The position numbers were made by a program, and so were the translations under genes. A stretch of 12,997 nt of DNA. Source: Thermoplasmata archaeon. GTDB taxonomy: Archaea > Thermoplasmatota > Thermoplasmata > Thermoplasmatales > Thermoplasmataceae. The stretch covers positions 3,479-16,475 of the forward strand of contig JAJZNS010000083.1 of the NCBI GenBank assembly GCA_021811635.1. The letters are read 5' to 3'. Shown here piece by piece: positions 7,112-12,997 of the stretch. The number at the start of each line of letters is the position of its first letter. Within the stretch, counting starts at the first letter, position 1. The notes under the pieces were generated by a model. That model had not been told where the DNA came from. It did not search any database and saw nothing but the letters and a program-made list of their open reading frames with translations.

Positions 7112-8104
7112 TCAGATCTGAAGCAGCCTGAGAACAAAGTACCCGAAATTGACAGAAAATGGATACAGGATATGGGTTATGCCTATGTTCAATAGGTTGC
7201 CTTTCGGGTTAGCCGTAATGTCGATAGAGCCAATGGATGAGGGTTGCCAGCTGAATGGCTTGTTTTCCCAAGCGTGCTGGCTTGCGGTTAAGTTATAAAG
7301 AGAAGCAAGTGCATAATTCCATGCAAACGCCTGCGGCGATACAATGGTGTAGTTGAACGAGTTAAGCGTAATGTTATCCACGATCGCCGAGGTATAACCG
7401 CCTGTCAGGTTGGAGACTGTAACGTTTTCACCGAGGAAGAAACTGCTCTGGTTTATGTTAGAGTACTGCATGGTCATGAGGGTTACGCCATACCCTCCGG
7501 TAGAGGAATTGGTTCCTTCGATGGAAAACTGCGATGCATTCAGATATAGGTTCTTGGCGTGGCCGCCAAATGAAATGGGAAGGGAACCAACTATTTCAGA
7601 ATAATTGGAAGCGGGCTGCTGAAGGATTATAGTGTCAGACTGGTAGTAAAAATTGGTAGGGGTGACAAATGGTGTTTCTGTATCAAGGTAGAACTCCCCT
7701 GTGCAGTTGAATGTATAATTCATAGGTATAGTGCGTATAACCTTGTCATAGGATACAGTGACACTCATGTTATACGACATTGTGATTATGAACCCAGATC
7801 CGTTGGAGTACCCTATAAAGGAATCTGTACTCGATGAAAATGGGGGAGTACCGGGAACTCCAAGCGTGAAACTTTGGCCGACGAAATCGTTGGGATATGG
7901 TGTCGTGTTGCTGATCTGATCCTGCAGCTGTAGGAAGGAATTCTCGGTTTCACTGATATACTGTAGATCCTGCTGCTGCCCATTGGATGGCACATACCAC
8001 AGTACGTAAGCAGTCATCAGAGAGGCAACTATCACAAAGGTAAGCAATGCACCGATTATGACGGCAACCGCACCATCCCTTTTTCTGACTGGAAGTTTTG
8101 CCAA
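7112..8104 (-). CDS. Type IV pilin-like surface protein, propeller-free core form (330 aa)
   Basis: First gene of the three-gene surface operon and the shortest paralogue. Residues 1-11 are basic (KLPVRKRDG) and precede AVAVIIGALL, a hydrophobic helix ending LWYVP at residues 35-39. This fits an archaeal prepilin with cleavage near G11, but it lacks the SE pair that the two larger paralogues have after the glycine. The rest is beta-rich and has at least 14 N-x-S/T sequons and one cysteine (residue 134). NCTGE at 133-137 and the following FV and FYYQ motifs align with the region after the propeller in the larger proteins, so this is the uninterrupted core. The start is TTG at 8104, directly after an in-frame TAG (8105-8107), and no other start gives the complete signal sequence. 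It may be the main pilin subunit or a partner of the larger proteins; neither is proven. Confidence 0.8.
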   Translation of the reverse strand: MAKLPVRKRDGAVAVIIGALLTFVIVASLMTAYVLWYVPSNGQQQDLQYISETENSFLQLQDQISNTTPYPNDFVGQSFTLGVPGTPPFSSSTDSFIGYSNGSGFIITMSYNMSVTVSYDKVIRTIPMNYTFNCTGEFYLDTETPFVTPTNFYYQSDTIILQQPASNYSEIVGSLPISFGGHAKNLYLNASQFSIEGTNSSTGGYGVTLMTMQYSNINQSSFFLGENVTVSNLTGGYTSAIVDNITLNSFNYTIVSPQAFAWNYALASLYNLTASQHAWENKPFSWQPSSIGSIDITANPKGNLLNIGITHILYPFSVNFGYFVLRLLQI

Positions 8105-8126
8105 CTATGAGAGCATGCAATTGCCC

Positions 8127-8134
8127 GATATATC
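8127..8134 (-). promoter_or_regulatory. TATA-like element for the pilin-like operon
   Basis: The palindrome GATATATC sits inside AAAATAGATATATCG on the minus strand, centred 26-27 nt before the TTG start at 8104. That spacing predicts transcription beginning at or next to the start codon. A second A/T-rich site (ATATAG region, about 8158-8164) is an alternative with a leader of roughly 30 nt. Confidence 0.5.
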
Positions 8135-8229
8135 TATTTTCGGTAATGGCTTATCGCGATATAGCAATCACGAAAGTGGAATGCACCTGAACCAAAGTTC
8201 AAAATTTCATTCCGGGGGAAAGGATAATT

Positions 8230-8240
8230 AAAATTATATT
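8230..8240 (+). promoter_or_regulatory. Probable TATA element for purB
   Basis: AAAATTATATT in the 220-base divergent gap is the best TATA match on this strand. It would give a leader of about 60 nt before purB, consistent with the Shine-Dalgarno motif there. The rest of the gap (8140-8229 and 8245-8310) shows no gene and no operator I can recognise. Confidence 0.4.
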
Positions 8241-8313
8241 ATGATTGACCTATTGGAGATAAGTGTTTCCTGAAATCTGCATACTATTGTCCGCGGAAAT
8301 CTCTCACCAGCTA

Positions 8314-8319
8314 GAGGTG
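8314..8319 (+). promoter_or_regulatory. Shine-Dalgarno GAGGTG of purB
   Basis: GAGGTG ends 5 nt before the GTG at 8325 and 14 nt before the ATG at 8334, so it favours the GTG start. The same bases could pair weakly with CACC at 8305-8308. Confidence 0.6.
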
Positions 8320-8324
8320 GAATC

Positions 8325-9713
8325 GTGACGGGCATGGTTTCCCCTCTAGATTACAGATATGGGAGGGATGAGGTAAAGAGGATATTCACGGAGGAGCACA
8401 GGTTTGAACTCATGCTCGAAGTCGAGCTTGCCATATGCCAGGCTGAGGAGGAACTAAATCTAATTCCCTCCGGGATTTCTGAAAAGGTACGTGCTGCATT
8501 GAATTCTGGAAAAGTCAAACTCAGCAGGGCAAAGGAAATTGAGGCAGAGATCAGGCATGACGTGATGGCTGTCGTGAAAGCAATGAGCGAGGCAATCCCT
8601 GACGCTGCGCCATATATACATGTGGGTGCTACTTCTCAGGACGTCAGCGACACTGTTACAGCAGTGCAACTGAGAGATTTCCTCCCAATTCTGATCGGAG
8701 ACCTGTTGAACCTCCAGAGCACCATCTCAGGACTTGTCAGTAGATATAGGGATACCATAATGGTGGGAAGAACACACGGCCAGCATGCAAGCCCCATCAC
8801 GTTTGGGCTTAAAATGGCAGTATACCTCTCGGAGATAAACAGGCATCTCGAAAGACTTATTGAATCAGGCAAGAGATTCCTGGTTGGCAAGTTCATGGGG
8901 CCCGTTGGTACAGGCGGGTTTATCGGGGAGCAATCCCTGAAGCTTCAGGAGAAGATCATGTCCGGGCTCAGGCTGAATCCCGAGAGCAACCCGACGCAAC
9001 TTGTAAACAGGGACAGATACCTTGAACTCCTGTCCATTATAGCAATGATAACGGTCACCCTTGAAAAATTATTCACTGAGATAAGGAACCTTCAAAGGCC
9101 GGAAATTGGCGAGGTTGCAGAGTCTTTTGATCCAAAATCACAGGTTGGATCATCCTCCATGCCAAGTAAAACCAACCCTATAGACTCAGAGAACATATGC
9201 AGCCTGAGCCGGCTCACAAGATCATTCATATTGCCAGAATATGAATCCTCAATACAGTGGCATGAAAGAGACCTGACTAACAGCGCTTCAGAAAGATTTG
9301 TGATACCATATACCTGTATCCTCATAGATCACGTTTGCTTCAAAAGCAACGATGTACTGCGCAAGCTTCGAGTACATGAGGATCGCATGAAGGCGAACAT
9401 TGCCTCGGACGACCTTTCCATGTCTGAAGCAATTGTCAACTTCCTCTGGAAACGGGGTATGTCGCGGCAGGATGCCCATGAAATTGTAAGGGAGGCGGCC
9501 ATGAAATCAATAGAAAGTGGGTCGACCTTCAGGGATGCCCTCACTGTTTCGTTTGTCAAACATGGAATATCACGGGAGGGACTGCAAAAAGCATTCGAGC
9601 CGGCGGAATTCCTTGGGGCATCTGTGCAGATTTGCAGCGCAACGATAAAAGCTTCAGAGGAGACAGCGAAAAAGGCCAAAAAATACATTGAGGGGACTGG
9701 ATGGATAATCTAG
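8325..9713 (+). CDS. purB: Adenylosuccinate lyase
   Basis: Cytosolic enzyme of purine synthesis. It cleaves SAICAR to AICAR plus fumarate, and adenylosuccinate to AMP plus fumarate. At 462 residues it has the usual length. Visible family motifs: SPLDYRYG at residues 6-13, H78 in RHDVMA, GATSQD at 101-106, GRTHGQHA at 148-155 (general acid His 151), and the mobile loop GSSSMPSKTN at 275-284, the fumarate lyase signature holding the catalytic serine. SPLDYRYG is typical of archaeal and Gram-positive PurB. The start is GTG at 8325, supported by the GAGGTG ribosome site; ATG at 8334 would shorten it by only three residues. It is first in a two-gene unit and overlaps the next gene by 13 bases. It is divergent from the pilin-like operon. 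Nothing unusual is seen in the catalytic motifs. Confidence 0.96.
   Translation: MTGMVSPLDYRYGRDEVKRIFTEEHRFELMLEVELAICQAEEELNLIPSGISEKVRAALNSGKVKLSRAKEIEAEIRHDVMAVVKAMSEAIPDAAPYIHVGATSQDVSDTVTAVQLRDFLPILIGDLLNLQSTISGLVSRYRDTIMVGRTHGQHASPITFGLKMAVYLSEINRHLERLIESGKRFLVGKFMGPVGTGGFIGEQSLKLQEKIMSGLRLNPESNPTQLVNRDRYLELLSIIAMITVTLEKLFTEIRNLQRPEIGEVAESFDPKSQVGSSSMPSKTNPIDSENICSLSRLTRSFILPEYESSIQWHERDLTNSASERFVIPYTCILIDHVCFKSNDVLRKLRVHEDRMKANIASDDLSMSEAIVNFLWKRGMSRQDAHEIVREAAMKSIESGSTFRDALTVSFVKHGISREGLQKAFEPAEFLGASVQICSATIKASEETAKKAKKYIEGTGWII
9690..9695 (+). promoter_or_regulatory. Shine-Dalgarno GAGGGG inside the end of purB
   Basis: GAGGGG lies within the last codons of purB, 5 nt before ATG 9701. 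It supports this start and implies that the downstream gene is translated from the purB message. Confidence 0.6.
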
Positions 9714-10294
9714 GGCAGGGAAAGAATCTGAAGGAAGGTATAATTGAATCCATCTCAAGTGAGGAGAAATCAATTGCGGGGATCATAAAGTACCTTGATG
9801 AACACGGAAACAAAGTTCACAGGCTGGTTTTGACCGGTTATCTGAGTGCGATGGTCGATTTTGGCTACCTGAGAGAGAAGAACCTGAAACCTTCTCGCAT
9901 TTTTACATATGAAACTCCGGCAGGCCAGGATTTATACAGGGCGGTTGGAGGACTTTCAAAGACACAGGATGGGGAAAGTAGCGGTGACACATGTCTTCTC
10001 CTTCTTTATTTTCTTCTCGGCAGGCCCGTATTCATGAGGGAAATTGAAAGGTGCGGGGCAGACCTGCCTAAGGATTACAAGCAGGCAAATACAAGCAACA
10101 GGACAAAATACATAGAAATGCTCCTGAAGAAAGGCATCCGCATACCTGTCAATAATCCAATGATAGAACCAAAGAGCACCAACATTACGCAGCTGTGCCA
10201 GTTGCTCAGGCAGATGATTATTGATCATTTTGACACAAACCAGATAGTAGATGAGGAGTCAGTGGGAAGACAGAAAACCCTTGACCAGGATTGA
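9701..10294 (+). CDS. Winged-helix-like protein of unknown function, co-transcribed with purB
   Basis: A 197-residue soluble protein. Residues about 8-82 have the helix-helix-helix-strand-strand pattern of a winged helix: KSIAGIIKYLDEHG, then KVHRLVLTGYLSAMVDFGYL as a likely recognition region, then KPSRIFTYE as the wing. The remainder (about 90-197) is mostly helical with two cysteines (C97, C118) and ends in an acidic, probably disordered tail. I do not recognise the second domain. The start overlaps the last 13 bases of purB in another frame and is preceded by GAGGGG, so the two proteins are probably made together. Possible roles are a transcription regulator or an RNA-binding protein. The link to purine metabolism rests only on gene order. 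Confidence 0.75.
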   Translation: MDNLGQGKNLKEGIIESISSEEKSIAGIIKYLDEHGNKVHRLVLTGYLSAMVDFGYLREKNLKPSRIFTYETPAGQDLYRAVGGLSKTQDGESSGDTCLLLLYFLLGRPVFMREIERCGADLPKDYKQANTSNRTKYIEMLLKKGIRIPVNNPMIEPKSTNITQLCQLLRQMIIDHFDTNQIVDEESVGRQKTLDQD

Positions 10295-10298
10295 TTAC

Positions 10299-10307
10299 TT
10301 TTTTATT
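10299..10307 (+). promoter_or_regulatory. TATA-like T-rich element before the radical SAM gene
   Basis: TTTTTTATT is centred 26 nt before ATG 10329, fitting a leaderless start; no Shine-Dalgarno motif is seen. The same T-run, just after the stop codon at 10294, could also end the purB transcript. Confidence 0.45.
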
Positions 10308-10328
10308 CCGGAGTAATATTGGCTGCAG

Positions 10329-11393
10329 ATGAAGAGATTGGGTGGTGGATCAGCGTATAGCGGCAGTCTGCCAACGGGATGCATCCAGTGCGCAAAAGGC
10401 CAGAAGATGGTTCTCTTCATTTCCGGTATATGTGATGCAAAATGCTTTTACTGCCCCATTTCTGAGCCCAGAAAAATGAATGACGTACTTTTCGCCGATG
10501 AGATGCCAGTGAGAGAGATGCATGACGCAATCCTTGAGGCGAAGATGATTGATGCCGCAGGAACAGGTATTACCGGCGGAGATCCGATGAAGTTTTCGCA
10601 CAGGACGGCCGAATACATCAGAATGCTCAAGGCTGAATTTGGAGAAGGACATCACATTCATCTTTACACAATAAGCGGATCAAAGGAGGGCATTGAGGAA
10701 GTTGCGGCAGCAGGTCTTGACGAGATCAGGTTTCACCCGCCCGAGGAAATCTGGAAGGTAATGGATAAATCAGTATTCAGAGACAGGATCAAATGGGCCA
10801 GAGATGCCGGGCTTTCGGTCGGCATTGAAGTTCCCAGCCTCCCTGGAAGAACGGAGGATACGAGAGCACTGATAGATTTTGCCCGATCCATGGATCTGGA
10901 CTACCTAAACCTCAATGAACTGGAATTCTCTGAGACCAATGCTGCGTCCCTGATCGGCAGAGGATATGCTGTCAAGAATGATTATCAGTCTGGCGTAAAG
11001 GGCAGTGCTGCTCTGGCGCTAGAGATGGTAAGGGAATATAATGACTTCACTGTTCACTACTGTTCCTCAAGTTTCAAGGACGCCGTACAGCTTAAGAACA
11101 GGCTCAAGCGGAGGGCAAAGAATGTGGCAACCCATCAGGACATAGTGACCCGGGATGGGACAATAATCAGAGGGATCATAGAGGGGGGAGACCTCCAGCA
11201 GATAGTGAACGACCTTAGGTTAATAGGCTTCCCTGAGGAGATGGTCAGGGTAAACAGTGTCAGGAAGCGTGTGGAAGTTCCTTCATGGTTCCTGCCTAAA
11301 ATCAAGCGGGAACTCAAGACTGGTTATGAGATCTACCAAGTTGAGGAATACCCTTCATGGGACGCCATAGAAGTCGAAAGGCTGAGAATTTGA
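10329..11393 (+). CDS. Radical SAM protein, COG2108-like, unknown substrate
   Basis: A 354-residue cytosolic protein. CDAKCFYC at residues 35-42 gives C35, C39 and C42, the CX3CX2C motif that binds the 4Fe-4S cluster which splits S-adenosylmethionine. GGDP at 83-86 is the usual SAM-binding GGEP-type motif, and a radical SAM barrel continues to about residue 225 (DEIRFHPPEE, GLSVGIEVPSLPG). Additional conserved-looking cysteines are C18 and C21 (GCIQC) and C245 (HYCSSSFKD), which could bind metal or a second cluster. The overall pattern resembles the archaeal COG2108 family, described as related to pyruvate formate-lyase activating enzyme, whose reaction I do not know. No glycyl radical enzyme partner lies nearby. 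It converges on dph6 with a 31-base gap, so the two are not an operon. Confidence 0.85.
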   Translation: MKRLGGGSAYSGSLPTGCIQCAKGQKMVLFISGICDAKCFYCPISEPRKMNDVLFADEMPVREMHDAILEAKMIDAAGTGITGGDPMKFSHRTAEYIRMLKAEFGEGHHIHLYTISGSKEGIEEVAAAGLDEIRFHPPEEIWKVMDKSVFRDRIKWARDAGLSVGIEVPSLPGRTEDTRALIDFARSMDLDYLNLNELEFSETNAASLIGRGYAVKNDYQSGVKGSAALALEMVREYNDFTVHYCSSSFKDAVQLKNRLKRRAKNVATHQDIVTRDGTIIRGIIEGGDLQQIVNDLRLIGFPEEMVRVNSVRKRVEVPSWFLPKIKRELKTGYEIYQVEEYPSWDAIEVERLRI

Positions 11394-11424
11394 ATTTGGC
11401 GGGGCATACTGCATTTCATTGATT

Positions 11425-12114
11425 TCAGGTTTTTCTGGAAATTGACGCGTCCGTCTTGTCGCTTCTCGGGACGACCCTTGCGTCCAGTATCTTGAGATAC
11501 CCGTAAGACCCTGACCATTCCTTCGCAGATCTGGTGATCTCAACCCTGTATTCGGAACCTGAGAATTCCGTCACAAACGTCTCGAATTCTCCGCCTTCTC
11601 CTACAGGGTTTATCCCGTATTTTTTCGAGACACTGATCAGGTGTCCTATGAATTCGGGATCCATTCTCATGCCAAGATCGCTGTAATCGAGACCCTCAGC
11701 AGATACCGACACCATGATTGCCCCGATGCCTCGCAGGAGGATTTCGCTAAGTATTGATATCGGGGAGACCCTCCAGAGTGGTGCATAAAGCAGCATCCCT
11801 GTCTTATTGCAGAGGTATTCCATCCTTGTTTTCTGGTAGTCAGATGCAGTGGCTCCAATGACTAAAACTGTATATCCGTCTTCCTTCAGGGATAGAAGCG
11901 AGTTCTCAAGGTCAGTCTCCTGGATGCTTCTCCACTTCGTATTGAGCATTACCGCAACCAGCTTGGCCCAGGCGGTATTGGGATAGTGGTACATCATCGA
12001 GAATTCTTCGGGAATCACGGTCAGGGAAAGATCGACATCTATGCCCTGCTCCATGGCTATCACGGTGGACAAAAAGGAGTCCTTTCCGCCGGAAAGCAGG
12101 GATAAACCTTTCAC
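11425..12114 (-). CDS. dph6: Diphthine-ammonia ligase (Dph6-type ATP pyrophosphatase)
   Basis: Predicted to catalyse the last step of diphthamide synthesis on elongation factor 2: ATP-dependent amidation of diphthine. The 229-residue length matches single-domain archaeal Dph6. The PP-loop SGGKDS is at residues 8-13. Further family landmarks are APLW in the middle (near 115), a GIGAIMVSVSAEGL segment, and GEGGEFETFV at 172-181, which corresponds to the family's GExGEFxTxV motif. The last 20 or so residues are polar and probably flexible. The start is GTG at 12114, the only possible start before an in-frame TAA at 12138-12136. It sits about 24 nt from a TATA-like element, suggesting a leaderless message. 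The gene is divergent from the peroxiredoxin gene and convergent with the radical SAM gene. Confidence 0.88.
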   Translation of the reverse strand: MKGLSLLSGGKDSFLSTVIAMEQGIDVDLSLTVIPEEFSMMYHYPNTAWAKLVAVMLNTKWRSIQETDLENSLLSLKEDGYTVLVIGATASDYQKTRMEYLCNKTGMLLYAPLWRVSPISILSEILLRGIGAIMVSVSAEGLDYSDLGMRMDPEFIGHLISVSKKYGINPVGEGGEFETFVTEFSGSEYRVEITRSAKEWSGSYGYLKILDARVVPRSDKTDASISRKT

Positions 12115-12133
12115 CGCAACAGATACATAACTG

Positions 12134-12141
12134 TTTTATAA
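12134..12141. promoter_or_regulatory. Near-symmetric TATA element shared by dph6 and the peroxiredoxin gene
   Basis: The site reads TTTTATAA on the plus strand and TTATAAAA on the minus strand, both acceptable archaeal TATA boxes. Its centre is 25-26 nt from the peroxiredoxin ATG (12163) and 23-24 nt from the dph6 GTG (12114). The whole divergent gap is only 48 bases and holds no other TATA candidate of similar quality. Confidence 0.6.
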
Positions 12142-12162
12142 CCATGTGCCATAAAATTACCA

Positions 12163-12636
12163 ATGACAGCAGAAATAGGAAAGCCAGCGCCAGATTTCAG
12201 CCTTGTGGGTTCTGACCTGAAAATAAGGAGCCTTAGGGATTTTGCCGGCTCAAAGACACTGATCCTGTTCTTTCCCGGTGCATTCACTGGAGTGTGCACC
12301 AAGGAGATGTGTAGCATAAGGGACAACATCTCAAAGTACAACAGCGTTAAGGCAAAAGTGGTGGGAATAAGCGTAGACACACCCTTCTCCCTTGCCCAGT
12401 TCGCCAAGGAGAACAACCTCACCTTCGAACTGCTCAGTGACGCCAACCGCACGGTTTCCCGAAGCTATGGTGCCCTTCATGAGAATTTCATCAACATAAG
12501 CACGCTTACCGCATCCAAGAGGGCGGCGTTCATCCTGGATTCTTCGGGCATAGTGAGATACAAATGGATAAGTGAGGACCCGAAGGTTGAGCCTGATTAC
12601 GAGAAGCTCATATCCGAACTGGGAAAGTTATCGTAA
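12163..12636 (+). CDS. Peroxiredoxin (thiol peroxidase, AhpE/PrxQ-like)
   Basis: A 157-residue soluble enzyme that reduces hydrogen peroxide and alkyl hydroperoxides. It has the thioredoxin-like peroxiredoxin fold: GKPAPDFSL at residues 6-14, then the active site PGAFTGVC at 38-45 with peroxidatic C45, T42 and P38, and R120 later (SKRAAFIL). A second cysteine, C50, gives CTKEMC, the CX4C spacing used by PrxQ/BCP enzymes as peroxidatic and resolving pair. The PGAFTGVC form and the overall length are also compatible with AhpE-like 1-Cys enzymes, so the subfamily and electron donor are uncertain. The start is ATG 12163, apparently leaderless. It is divergent from dph6 over a shared TATA element. 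Confidence 0.93.
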   Translation: MTAEIGKPAPDFSLVGSDLKIRSLRDFAGSKTLILFFPGAFTGVCTKEMCSIRDNISKYNSVKAKVVGISVDTPFSLAQFAKENNLTFELLSDANRTVSRSYGALHENFINISTLTASKRAAFILDSSGIVRYKWISEDPKVEPDYEKLISELGKLS

Positions 12637-12650
12637 CTCCGACCTGTGAA

Positions 12651-12658
12651 GTTTTAAT
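12651..12658 (+). promoter_or_regulatory. TATA-like element before the DUF2240-like gene
   Basis: GTTTTAAT is centred about 26 nt before ATG 12681, with no Shine-Dalgarno motif in between, again the leaderless geometry. It is 14 nt after the peroxiredoxin stop. Confidence 0.4.
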
Positions 12659-12680
12659 TCCTGTTCATCAATAGCGATCA

Positions 12681-12997
12681 ATGGACCTGGTAACAGGAAG
12701 AAAACTCATCTCGTATGCCTTCAGATCCAAAAAAGGGAAGTCAGAGCTCAGCAGGCAGGAGTTCATCAATGAGATAGCTTTCAAGGGAAAATTCCTGAGC
12801 GAGGAGGATACGGCAAGATTCATTGAGGAGGCGGTGAAGGCTGCCCTGATAAACACGGACGGAAACACGATCAAACCGATGTTCAGCACGTCCGGTATTG
12901 TTATCCCTCTGGACTTCAACGTCAGCGCTGCCGACCTTTTTGCAGCCAGCCGCGATTCACCTATTGCAGACCGGATGCTTGACAGCCTGATTGCCAC
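12681..12997 (+). CDS. DUF2240-like archaeal protein (3' end outside window)
   Basis: The frame is open from ATG 12681 to the window end, giving 105 residues. It begins MDLVTGRKLISYAFRSKKGK, has a charged helical region (SRQEFINEIAFKGKFLSEED) and an amphipathic helix ending at KAALINTDG, then KPMFSTSGIVIPLDFN. This order, a helical domain followed by a P-x-F...(V/I)xIPLxF motif, resembles the archaeal DUF2240 family, of unknown role. The N-terminal helices could be a winged-helix-like nucleic-acid-binding fold, but that is a guess. Codon usage (third-position G/C, GAG/AAG bias) resembles its neighbours. An open frame on the opposite strand here is a shadow with no recognisable protein features. 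Confidence 0.75.
   Translation, partial: MDLVTGRKLISYAFRSKKGKSELSRQEFINEIAFKGKFLSEEDTARFIEEAVKAALINTDGNTIKPMFSTSGIVIPLDFNVSAADLFAASRDSPIADRMLDSLIA

Noticed and set aside
8305..8319. Hairpin CACC/GGTG covering the purB ribosome site
   Set aside because: The stem is only 4 bp with a 7-base loop, and no riboswitch-like structure surrounds it. It is too weak to call regulatory.
9329..9688. 119-codon minus-strand frame inside purB
   Set aside because: It lies wholly inside purB, which is certain, and its translation has the odd composition of an antisense shadow.
12668..12997. Long minus-strand open frame at the right end
   Set aside because: The plus strand from ATG 12681 gives a charged, DUF2240-like protein with a TATA element at the right distance. 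The minus-strand frame has no recognisable motif or promoter and is a shadow.
1..12997. CRISPR arrays, insertion sequences, tRNA or rRNA genes
   Set aside because: I saw no regularly spaced direct repeats, transposase-like proteins, terminal inverted repeats or tRNA cloverleaf sequences in any gap; gaps are 220 bases or less.

Overview
The window looks like a chromosomal segment of an archaeon, most likely of the class Thermoplasmata (Thermoplasma/Ferroplasma/Cuniculiplasma-like). Support: prepilin-like N-termini of the archaeal type IV pilin kind, a diphthamide synthase (Dph6), a DUF2240-like archaeal protein, an archaeal-type PurB, a COG2108-like archaeal radical SAM protein, and surface repeats of the ETGL/WxVT type common in Thermoplasmata. 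Several genes also have an A/T-rich TATA-like element 24-28 nt upstream of the start codon, the geometry of leaderless archaeal transcripts. The exact genus cannot be read from the sequence. I see no rRNA, tRNA, CRISPR array or mobile element. Coding density is high, and the longest non-coding stretch is 220 bases (8105-8324).

Left part (1-8104), cell surface. A 5'-truncated plus-strand gene encodes a membrane-anchored protein with two beta-sandwich repeats. It converges with no gap on a minus-strand PH-like/SHOCT protein. Then comes a 6.8 kb minus-strand operon of three genes, read from 8104 down to 1316, whose products have 330, 1211 and 703 residues. All three begin with a prepilin-like signal followed by a hydrophobic helix ending in LWYVP. 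All share a beta-rich core before and after residue ~125 of the shortest protein. In the two large proteins that core is split by beta-propeller repeats: about 7 blades in the 703-residue protein, and about 14 in the 1211-residue protein, which also carries a beta-sandwich insert. This family of propeller-bearing giant pilin-like proteins is the most novel feature here. The likely role, adhesion or surface recognition, is inference.

Right part (8325-12997), housekeeping. purB (adenylosuccinate lyase) overlaps a winged-helix-like protein of unknown function. A radical SAM protein of unknown substrate follows. It converges on dph6 (diphthine-ammonia ligase), which is divergent from a peroxiredoxin gene. 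The dph6/peroxiredoxin gap holds one near-symmetric TATA-like element placed correctly for leaderless transcription in both directions. The window ends inside a DUF2240-like gene.

Two modes of translation initiation appear. Promoter-proximal genes mostly look leaderless (radical SAM, dph6, peroxiredoxin, DUF2240-like, first pilin-like gene). Downstream genes in operons carry Shine-Dalgarno-like GAGGG motifs (wHTH gene, 703-residue pilin-like gene). purB also has one, after an apparent leader.
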